From the NCBI GenBank assembly GCA_011033025.1, contig WFMF01000353.1, positions 1-64,000 on the forward strand: a DNA stretch of 64,000 bases. Reading direction: 5' to 3'. Below the pieces are notes generated by a model. The model saw only the letters and a list, made by a program, of their open reading frames with translations. It was not told the DNA's origin and did no database searches. Position numbers and translations under genes: made by a program. The DNA is from Beroe forskalii. Lineage: Eukaryota; Ctenophora; Nuda; Beroida; Beroidae. Positions 34,701 to 46,700 of the stretch are shown here, piece after piece (positions within the stretch are counted from its first letter, which is position 1; every line of letters starts with the position of its first letter).

Positions 34701-37700
34701 CAGAGACAAGACCCTTGTGAGGCATCCTTCAGGTATTTTAGAGAACATAATGTGAACTTCTTAGTTCTAAGACCATCTTCAGCATGTACTCGTGTAGTCC
34801 GGATGAGTGTTTCAATTGAATTGAAATTTGTATATCTAATCGAGCACAATAACGAAGAGAAATAAAGAACCATCTCGCATCAGGTATATCTCAGTGGCTT
34901 GAAAGTGACTGCTTGGCTACCATTGGGAAGGTGAAGCAGACAACCCGAGCAATAGAACCCCTCGGTTCTTGGAAGGTTTGTTGCGAATCTTTATGCATAC
35001 GTAGTACGTACCATGTACAGTGTAATTAATATTGTGACTTGTAATGTATAATGTGAGCAATAATTATCGTTCATCATTATCACGGACTTTAGCTTCATCG
35101 GTTTTAGGGACCTTAAACTTCACGAACATATTCACTCATGATCCTGTCACTTCAAATGCTTAACAAAATACGTTTTATGGAGAAAATTTTGTGAAGGATT
35201 TAGATTTTACATTGATCCCAATTCCAAAAACATTACAGTCAAAGGACTCCTAAATTGAGAACATTATTAAATGATTCATTATTCCAGTTCGATTCTGGCA
35301 ACCCTCTCAAAATACGCAAATGATGCGTGCGATACAATATCATTGGTAACAAATAAGAAGCGCGTGATTGTATTTCAGACTCAAATCAGCAAATAAAAAT
35401 AAATTCAATCTTTCATGAATTCTGCTTTCCACTCCATCTTTATGTAATCAGGGAGGTATTGATCCTTGTATAAGTAATCCTCCGCGGTTAGAAACTCCAT
35501 TCTAGCCTGTTTAGCTTCTTTAATCGCATCAAAGTAACAGCTCACTTCAGGGTTCTCATTAAAGTTGTATTCTGACATCAAACCCTGTCCCCAAACATTG
35601 AAATTTCCCCAAACATCAGCTTTGACTGTGTAGTCTGTCAGATCTGTCAAGCTAGTCACATCCTCGTGCAGGTCTTTAGTGTGAGTGTGGACACTGCAGT
35701 ACGGGCCCTGAACTGTTCTTAAAAACGCAATGCAATAACTTACCCCCTTTGAGGATAATTCGTTCTGGTAGGTAGCTCTAGCCAGCAAGTTACCATCCCC
35801 GTCAAGGGTCTCCACTCTGAGGCGGAGGTAGAATTCCACATCAGATACCTTCCCCGGGAGAGGATTCATGCGAACTGTAAACTCGAGGTTCTCATATGCC
35901 CCCACATTAACAGGAAATGTATCAGTCTTCACGCTCCAATAAGTGCCGCCCTCACCGACTATGTTCGGATTGTCGATGCCTGGCCACACAACCTCAGTCC
36001 AGTTATCACCACTCTTGCTGCAGTTGTACCCGCCACATCTCTCCGCCCTTCGGAGCATCTTCTTGCACCTCTTTTCCTCTTCAGCAGGGAGTGTCCCATC
36101 TCCTGCTTCACAGCCCGGAATTTCAAAGCCCTTTTCCAGGCACTTGCCTAGTCTATTTTTGGTCTTTTTGCAACCTGCAGCTGCTGCAGCACCTACGATC
36201 ATCATCGCCAGAACAAGCTTAGAAATCATATTGTTGCTCTGTCCACGCTTTGCTTGTTAACCTATATGAGGATTGATGTTATGATATTACAATCATTGTG
36301 ATGGCACTGAGACTCGTGTCGTAAAGGTAAGCCCAAGGCTGGGCCTAACTTGAGTTATTTGGAAACGTTAAATGATACAATAACATTTTAAGGGGCGTAA
36401 GCCTGATAATTTGGAGAACATTATTTTTGAGATAGGAGTTGGCCTGGGTGTCCAGGCCATGTGCCAGCATTTAGACGGTGGTTTTTATTCCAGTACCAAC
36501 ATTGCTCATTTGAGACTTCGTAGCAAAAATCAAAATCTGAACCAAAGGAACCAATGGTATTTCTGCCTTTTTTACGAGAATTCGCTTTAGTAAATCAGCA
36601 TTTCATTCTTGTCAGAGCGATCGGAAATTCACTGTTTTATCTAGCGATTTTAACCCATAAAAAGCTCCCAATTCCAAACAACCCACAAATATTATATGGC
36701 TATGTCTCAAAACAGCCCTAAGTCCTAAAGCCTAACGGTGACAGTTCGAACTGCAGTTTTGTGTGCGCGGCGTGAACACATATAAATATTAAATAACATG
36801 TCTGTACGCCGTGTACACATAACTGCAGTTCGAACGCTACAACAACAAAATCCTTCTAAGAAAATCTTTATCTTCTTCAATGTTTCGAAGTTGAAGACCA
36901 GACAAAGTTCTGGTTCTAAATCAACATCATTCAATGTGAAATGTAATTAATTCATTTTAGTTATTTTTATTTTCCACCTACCATTACCCCGGCACACGTG
37001 GCGAGGGCAGGTTGGAGTAGAATAACCACGTGATTAACGCACGTGATTCGCTCTCAACCAGTCACAAAGGATATTCTGTGAAGCAAACACTAGAACGGAT
37101 ATTGCCTTTCATTAAAGCATTATCCAGATTTAGTTATAATTCACATAGCTAGTATACACCTAGTCTTTAAACATAGATTCTAATTAGACATCACTCAACG
37201 ATGAATGTGTCGAACAACGAGCTTTTGTTCAAGAGTTACCTGAATGATATATCACAGGAAATTAAGCGCAAATGTAATTATTAAGCACCAAAGCCTCATA
37301 AATAAATAAAAGTGCTTAATTTCATGTTGGCTTAAAGGGGTTCTCTGCTCCAGAAAAAGTGCTATTTTTCATGATCCAATTTATTAATTATTTCTGTAAC
37401 AATAATCATGGTGAAATTCCCATGTTTCTAGGTGCCTCCTATCGCGAGATATCGCACCTTTATTTTTATCTACAAACTACAGTACAGAATTGCTGAAGTC
37501 TGTTCACCAAGTCTTTATAGTTAGTAATCCAAAAATAATAAAAGGAGTAATTTAATATCATGCTCATATCATGCTCATATCATGCTCATAGATTTATGCA
37601 AGTGTCAAAATGTATGAATAAAGGAGATTCAATGATTTTAATAATAATTTAAGGCCTAAAAACCAACAAGTGCTCTGGGCTTACAAAGGGTCATCAGTTG

Positions 37701-40700
37701 GGCAAGGGTGATTATGAGGCACAAATGTACTGCACACGGTTTTTCGGCTCCCTAGCCCAAGAAACCTACACCCCCGGGAGCCATGGACACAGACAGTGAG
37801 TACATTGCACTGTATCCATCCCGAACTGAAACCAAACTAAAAAATAAGATCACTCAAATATATGAAAAGCATGTTAAATTTTAAGAAACTGACAAACATG
37901 CGACTCACAACTGGTTAAAGTTTCATACTCACTTCATGACAGCAAACTCAAGCTGAACAAGGAAAGTAAACAACGTAGAACCAAAGGTATAAGGATAAAA
38001 TTAAAACACGAGACACCGAGTCTAACAGAATATTACACACCCGCAGTGGTATGTCTATGAGATTAGGCACCCGCAAAGTAAGATATAAAAATAGATAAAG
38101 TAAACACGGAGGGAGGAGAGCACTGAATGAAATCAGATTAACAGGAAGGTAAAAAGAGTCACAATGAATGTAAACACAAAAGAGGCGTTACATAGAAGAA
38201 AACCTGACAAACACACTCTCACACACATACAAACATACACACAAACGAGAAACTTTACTGAGAAGTATGAAAAGAAAACGGAAAAAGAGCATGAAAAGGC
38301 TGAGCACAAACAGCGTAAAACGGCAGTTTTTTAAGGTACCAGTTTTATGGCAAGAAAACCACAGTTTTATGAAACAAGAAAGCTTTTTAATAAGTTAAAA
38401 ATAGAAAATATAGAAATAAAAAGGGGAAAAATAACGTGGAAGACTTAAAAAGAGCACATAAAAAGAAAGAGAGAAGAGGAAGATTTGAAAAAAAATAATA
38501 ATCTAAATGAGAACAAAAACCAGTTACTAAAGTACTAACCAACCAAGTTCACGCAACCACTGTTCCTTCCAACCGACACGCAAAGGGTAACCTGGGTTCA
38601 AAACAAAATAAGACATGGTGAACCAGCATTTCTGTCGTCATAGGAGGAAGCCAGGACGTCTATGGTGCTAGCAAAAAGAAATAAAATAAATCAAATTCTA
38701 ATTAACCTAATTAAGCTAGAGACGACCTGAAAACCAGCCCTGACGCATTACTGTCGACAGGTATCGTGTCAAGTGAGGCACTTAGTCCCCGGTCAAGCCC
38801 ACTCACTGCCCTGATGTATTTTTGTTAGTCGTAGTCCACAGGAATACGTCTCTCCCCTTCTCCCATTTCTCACGCGCCACTTACTGCGTGAGGCCGTGAG
38901 GCCGTAACACCCGGGTATCCAAAATCAATTATTCCTTTTTCGTATTTTCCTTGCGAGAATTCTCGCGAGGAAAATGTGCAAAAAAACGTGTTCAAATTTC
39001 TCGCGAGTATTCTCGCGAGGAAAAAAGGTGGTTTTTCTCGCGAGAATTTTTGTACAGGAACTGCGGCGAAAACATTTCTCGTAAGTTTTCTTGCGAGTTT
39101 TCTCGCGAGTTTTCTCGTAACAGGAACCCGGGTGTTAGTTACCTCGCCGCTATATATTTAGTGTTATTGTAAAGTGTAACTCAGAAACTATTATTCTCCC
39201 TATCCTCCAACACGAGTTTCAATCCTCTTATACGAACCATCATCTGGCGCGAACTGTCGCCCAACAACTCTAAAACAAAGTTCCTACCAATATCCAACTT
39301 TCTCAGCATCCAAGTTTCTACAAATATCTAAAAACTACCATACTCTATTCATATCTTGAACAATAGCTTACCGTCATAAGTACCTCTGATCAATCCTCAC
39401 ACACTTCCACATCAAACGAAGTGTTCTACAATTCAGCAATTAGCTCTTTATTTCCAATAGCTATCAATTGTTCCTACCCATCTTAATATCATAACATGGC
39501 TGCCGATCAGCAGCAACAGCAGCTACAACTGCAAAGGCACGTCACAGCACGCAGTCCTTCTGAGTTTTCATTGAAAGATAAATTCGCCACTTGGTCAAAA
39601 CAATTCCGCAACTACTGCGAATTACTTAACATCCCCAATGCTAACAGATACAGGACACTCCTGTCATTTTTGGACGCAGAATGCTTCACGATCATCGAAA
39701 ATCTGAATCTAACAGCAAACCAAAGAGCTAACATATTTGAAGCAGAGCCATTCCGTCTGATCAAAAATGCTCTGTCGTCTCGTGAGGAGAACGTACCTCC
39801 GGGCTACGCCCTCAAATATCGTAAACAGAAGGAAGGAGAGTCAATTGAGAAATATGCAGCTGAACTAGAACGACTCGCCCTCGAGGCCTTCCCAAATGAA
39901 CAAAACATTAGGGCAAACCGTACCCTCATAGAGAGTTTCATAGCTGGTGTACGAAACGATGAGTTGGCTATCAAACTGCTTCAAGAGAATTTCGATAATC
40001 TCGGACCAGCAATCAATCGAGCCGTCGAATACTTTCAGGCACTGCAAACTCGGCGTTTTATCAAAACAGAGTCTGATTTCCGCCCAAGTCTCGAAAAGGT
40101 CTATGCAATCAAAGAGACCGAGAACATTAGCAATGAGACTGTCGATGCAGTGAATTGTGATGAAACAAGACTTTCAGGACAGTCCAATACGCAAACTATG
40201 ACTGATAATAAGCAGCAAGCAAACGCTCAGCCAAGTTTCAATGCACCATACCCTCCTTATAACCATGTGCATTCGCTTCAGAATCAGATTCCCTGGCAAG
40301 CAATGAATCCCTACACCCAACAATATCAAAATACATACCCACAATGGCAGCCCAACTACATGCAACAAAATCAGCCATTATTCTCAAACCAGTACACACC
40401 ACATCCATTCAGGTCCCAAAATACAAGAGGAAATGGTTATGGTCCCAGACCACAATCAAACAACAACAGGCCGACTGTTGTCTGCTACTTCTGTTCACGA
40501 CCCGGACACACACGTCCTAACTGTCGCCTCTTTCAACAAAGTAAGGCACAAAACCAACAGACACAGCCCCTTTACTGTACTTTCTGCAATAAAAAGGGTC
40601 ACAACGCCTCGACCTGCTGGCATCTGAACAACACGAGCTCTGGCCAAAACGCACCAGATCAAAATTCAAAAAACCCGTTCAGACCAACCTAACTCCGAGG

Positions 40701-43700
40701 AAAGATTTGGTCTCAAAAGGAGTTAATGTAACAAAACAAACTCCCAGGAGAAACATTAGCAATAAATCGTATGTTAACATTGCTATCTTTGATACTTTTT
40801 ATTATGCACTTGTAGACTCTGGTTCACCTGTTTCCATTATTGATGAAAGTGCAGTACCAAAACAATTATTATCAAAGCTTACAAATTGTCCACTGAAACT
40901 TACCGGTGCTAATGGTAAAAAATTAGAGACTTTAGGAAGTTTGACCGTAACAATGGGATTCTCTGAAAATTCCCCAAAGCTTGAATTACAAGCCATTGTA
41001 GCTCGCAATCTCTGTGAGACTATATTAATCGGCTCTGATTTCCTGAACGACCATTCTTGCATATTAAATTACTCTAATCTAACCTTCACTGTCGATGATT
41101 TAACAGTGCCACTCTTAAAAACATCCCAAGCCAAAACTCCGCGTTCGTTCAAAGTGAAGGTGGCTAAAACTATAAAAATTCCACCAAAAACGGCAGCTAA
41201 TAATGTGCAATGCTCAACTCTTACAAAGGGTTCATCAAAACGATGTTATATCTCAACTTCAGGAATCCTGAACCCAGCAGATAAACTGCTTTCAAAGAAA
41301 TTTAATTTCTCCTTACCAAACATCCTCCTAAATGTAACAAAAGGTTCAGGTTATATCAGCATTACGAACCCACATGAGCACCCAATCACTATTTATCGCA
41401 ATCAAATCATTGGCATTTTCAGGGAAGTTCAAGGTGAATCCGTAAATTTCTTAAACCAAGGCTACACTTCGCAGCACCAGGACTCATGCTCCGTTAATAC
41501 GATGGAGAATGAAGCAGATGATCACGATACTACTGAACTGCTTTTCAAAAAACTTAAGATCGATGAAAACCAAAATATTTCTGATCATCAGAAATCCATA
41601 CTAAAACAGTTGATCTCTAAATATCGACATATATTCTACACAGAGGGTGATGCCCTACCAGCAGCAAACTTGCCTGAGCACGAGATAGTATTAGATACTA
41701 ATAAACCTATCCAAGTGCCTTACAGGCAAATTCCAATAGCACTTAAACCACATGCTGAAAGGCTAATCAACGATCTCATGAATAAAGATATAATCGAACC
41801 TAGCAACAGTCCCTACCACAGTCCAGCATTTGTCATAAAACGAGGAGACAAATACAGGATAGTAGTTGATTACCGACAAGTTAACAAACACGTAATTCGA
41901 AACTACCAACCACTGCCGTCTATTGAAACTATTACGACAGTTTGGCACGACTGTAATTTCTGGTCGACCCTGGACCTCCATCATGCATATTTTCAGGTAA
42001 AACTTAGTGAGAAATCTCGCAAAATCACAGCCTGTTCCATTCCAGGTGTTGCATTCTTCCAATTCAAGCGAATCCCTTTGGGAGTGTCCAGTGCTGTCGG
42101 TTACTTTCAGGGTTTAATCGAACGAACCCTCATGGGACTCAAAAACAATCTCAAACTAGTCGCCTATATGGATGACATCGCCACTGGTTCTCATACATTT
42201 GAAGAAATGATTTCTAACCTTGAGCAAATCTTTAAACGTCTTAGTGACGTTGGGCTTCTTCTTAAACATAAACTACAGTACAGAATTGCTGAAGTCTGTT
42301 CACCAAGTCTTTATAGTTAGTAATCCAAAAATAATAAAAGGAGTAATTTAATATCATGCTCATATCATGCTCATATCATGCTCATAGATTTATGCAAGTG
42401 TCAAAATGTATGAATAAAGGAGATTCAATGATTTTAATAATAATTTAAGGCCTAAAAACCAACAAGTGCTCTGGGCTTACAAAGGGTCATCAGTTGGGCA
42501 AGGGTGATTATGAGGCACAAAATGTACCGCACACGGTTTTTCGGCTCCCTAGCCCAAGAAACCTACACCCCCGGGAGCCATGGACACAGACAGTGAGTAC
42601 ATTGCACTGTATCCATCCCGAACTGAAACCAAACTAAAAATAAGATCACTCAAATATATGAAAAGCATGTTAAATTTTAAGAAACTGACAAACATGCGAC
42701 TCACAACTGGTTAAAGTTTCATACTCACTTCATGACAGCAAACTCAAGCTGAACAAGGAAAGTAAACAACGTAGAACCAAAGGTATAAGGATAAAATTAA
42801 AACACGAGACACCGAGTCTAACAGAATATTACACACCCGCAGTGGTATGTCTATGAGATTAGGCACCCGCAAAGTAAGATATAAAAATAGATAAAGTAAA
42901 CACGGAGGGAGGAGAGCACTGAATGAAATCAGATTAACAGGAAGGTAAAAAGAGTCACAATGAATGTAAACACAAAAGAGGCGTTACATAGAAGAAAACC
43001 TGACAAACACACTCTCACACACATACAAACATACACACAAACGAGAAACTTTACTGAGAAGTATGAAAAGAAAAACGGAAAAAGAGCATGAAAAGGCTGA
43101 GCACAAACAGCGTAAAAACGGCAGTTTTTTAAGGTACCAGTTTTATGGCAAGAAAACCACAGTTTTATGAAACAAGAAAGCTTTTAATAAGTTAAAAAAT
43201 AGAAAATATAGAAATAAAAAAGGGGAAAAAATAACGTGGAAGACTTAAAAAGAGCACATAAAAAGAAAGAGAGAAGAGGAAGAGTTGAAAAAATAATAAT
43301 CTAAATGAGAACAAAAACCAGTTACTAAAGTACTAACCAACCAAGTTCACGCAACCACTGTTCCTTCCAACCGACACGCAAAGGGTAACCTGGGTTCAAA
43401 ACAAAATAAGACATGGTGAACCAGCATTTCTGTCGTCATAGGAGGAAGCCAGGACGTCTATGGTGCTAGCAAAAAGAAATAAAATAAATCAAATTCCTAA
43501 TTAACCTAATTAAGCTAGGAGACGACCTGAAAACCAGCCCTGACGCATTACTGTCGACAGGTATCGTGTCAAGTGAGGCACTTAGTCCCCGGTCAAGCCC
43601 ACTCACTGCCCTGATGTATTTTTATCTACAAACTACAGTACAGAATTGCTGAAGTCTGTTCACCAAGTCTTTATAGTTAGTAATCCAAAAATAATAAAAG

Positions 43701-46700
43701 GAGTAATTTAATATCATGCTCATATCATGCTCATATCATGCTCATAGATTTATGCAAGTGTCAAAATGTATGAATAAAGGAGATTCAATGATTTTAATAA
43801 TAATTTAAGGCCTAAAAACCAACAAGTGCTCTGGGCTTACAAAGGGTCATCAGTTGGGCAAGGGTGATTATGAGGCACAAAATGTACCGCACACGGTTTT
43901 TCGGCTCCCTAGCCCAAGAAACCTACACCCCCGGGAGCCATGGACACAGACAGTGAGTACATTGCACTGTATCCATCCCGAACTGAAACCAAACTAAAAA
44001 TAAGATCACTCAAATATATGAAAAGCATGTTAAATTTTAAGAAACTGACAAACATGCGACTCACAACTGGTTAAAGTTTCATACTCACTTCATGACAGCA
44101 AACTCAAGCTGAACAAGGAAAGTAAACAACGTAGAACCAAAGGTATAAGGATAAAATTAAAACACGAGACACCGAGTCTAACAGAATATTACACACCCGC
44201 AGTGGTATGTCTATGAGATTAGGCACCCGCAAAGTAAGATATAAAAATAGATAAAGTAAACACGGAGGGAGGAGAGCACTGAATGAAATCAGATTAACAG
44301 GAAGGTAAAAAGAGTCACAAAGAATGTAAACATAAAAGAGGCGTTACATAGAAGAAAACCCAAACACACTCTCACACACATACAAACATACACACAAACG
44401 AGAAACTTTACTGAGAAGTATGAAAAGAAAAACGGAAAAAGAGCATGAAAAGGCTGAGCACAAACAGCGTAAAAACGGCAGTTTTTTAAGGTACCAGTTT
44501 TATGGCAAGAAAACCACAGTTTTATGAAACAAGAAAGCTTTTAATAAGTTAAAAATAGAAAATATAGAAATAAAAAGGGGTTTCTTTTTTAAATGATTGT
44601 TTGCTGATTAGATATGTTAGTTAAAATTAAACTCAACTATTTATGCATTCATTTTGGGACAATAGGATGGGAAATGAGCCCATCTTGCCTGCAGTAAATT
44701 CTGATAGTTTTCATTGTGAAATCAGTACTTTAAGGCATCAGCTAACTCCGAGATACCTTCACTCACCCCCTTAATATTATTTGATCTGACTTCAGTTCAT
44801 TCTGAAAGTGAAACTGTTCACTCTTCAGTAGCAATTTACTCTACGTTCCTTCTTACCGTAATACCGGTCGACCAGTTCAATTATATTTTGACAACTGTCC
44901 AGTCCGACTAAAATTCACTTTTTAACAAGTTTTGACAAGTTTCAGTTCTGAAAAGAGTGCAAATGCAATGTAGGACCTGTCCTCTCTAACACCAAACACT
45001 CTGGCTCATGAACTCATGAAAATAGTCCCGGTTTAAACAAGTTTTATACTCTGACACAAGTCCACTCCGGTCTATAATCTTACCGACTATAGCACATGTT
45101 CACTCTGAATCTATATTAATTCCCATTCTAGCCGATTCCGAAGTAGGTTCACTGTTTCTTCTAACACCAGTTCACTCTAACAACAGTAAACAACCGAGTT
45201 CAAGTTCTTAGCCGAGGCCGAGTTTGCGTTGTTTTCTGACTGACTCCAGTCTACTCTAACATCAATTCAATCTGACACTAGTCCGGTTTTATCACAACAG
45301 CTCAGTGATCACTCGGACACCAATTCACTGATCATTCTGACACCATTCCTGATTCCAACATCAGTTCAGTGTTAATCTTCGACTGGTGCCAGAGTGAATA
45401 AGTGCGAGAGTGACTCTGACACTAATTCACCCTGACACCAGTCTGGATTCCAACAACCTTCAGTGTTCACTCAGTTGCTCTGACAACAGTTCAGCTGACG
45501 ACGATAATCACATGATTTTCGAAAGCTCCTGATTTAAAGTTTATCGTATCATTTAAACGTTTTAACTTGCTCTCTAAGTTCACTCTGACTCAAGTCCGGA
45601 TTCCAACAAGCGATCAGTGTTCACTCAAATGACAAAAGTTCATTTTGACACCAGTCTGGATTCCAACAACCATTCAAACAAGAGTGTAAACTCTGACAAC
45701 AGTTCCCTCTAACATCAGTCCGGAATCTGGATTCCAGCAACAGTTCATAAAACTGTTTGGTTTACTCTGATATCTTTTCACAGCTGTTCATTGTCCATGT
45801 AAATTGTAAAAGTGCGTTACTATACCTATGTTAATATTACTGTGAATATGCATTATGATTTGTACATAGTAATAGTATCAATTATCATATTTAGTCCTAG
45901 TCAATCATGATGAATAAAACCGCTTCAAAATGTGTAATTTGGAAAATCATCCAAAACCTTAGTGTAGTGTTCCACGCCCGGAAAACCGACTCGAAAAACC
46001 GCGCGGAATTCCGCCTTTTGAAAAACCGGAAAAAGCTTGGGTTGTTCCATGCAACGAAATTCCGAATCAGCCAATTTGAAATTGAATTATTGCCATGCAA
46101 GAGTGTAAGTGTGTGTAACAATTAATATCTGTGTAGTGTGTGTAATGTGTAGGTGAGTCTGGGTGCAGGACACTGCAAGTCAGCTCAACCTTTTTACAGA
46201 CTCACTTCTTGGGACTTGAAAAGACTGTCAGGAAACCAGAGTTGACACGATCAATTATAGCATATCTTTAACTCTCTGACTCCCTGAAACCATTCTTACG
46301 CTTCACTGATGACTTAAACCATTCCTACGCAGCTCTGGCCACATGTCGACGTATTATTATTAAGTGTATTAGAATCACTGAAAGTCTGGCACACTGACGT
46401 TACGTATCACTGACACCAGTCCGGCACATTGACGTTACGTATCATTGACACCAGTCCGGCACATTGACGTTACGTATCATTGACGTCAATCTGACGCTAT
46501 ATAGCACATCAACTTTCAACTGACACCAGCCTGGGATAACACTGACACTAGCCTGAGTTCTGACACGCTGACACCAGTGGCCAGTTTGGTACCATGACCA
46601 ATCGCCGACGACTATCTGGTGTATGCGTGATGTTTACTAGCCGATAGAATTAGAAAATTATGTCGGAAAATAACGAAGAAAAAGGTGTCTAGAATTTGAG

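Noticed and set aside
39947-40153. Frames overlapping the Gag gene in other phases and strands
   Set aside because: Gag has zinc knuckles and a continuous 398-codon frame; the others are by-products.
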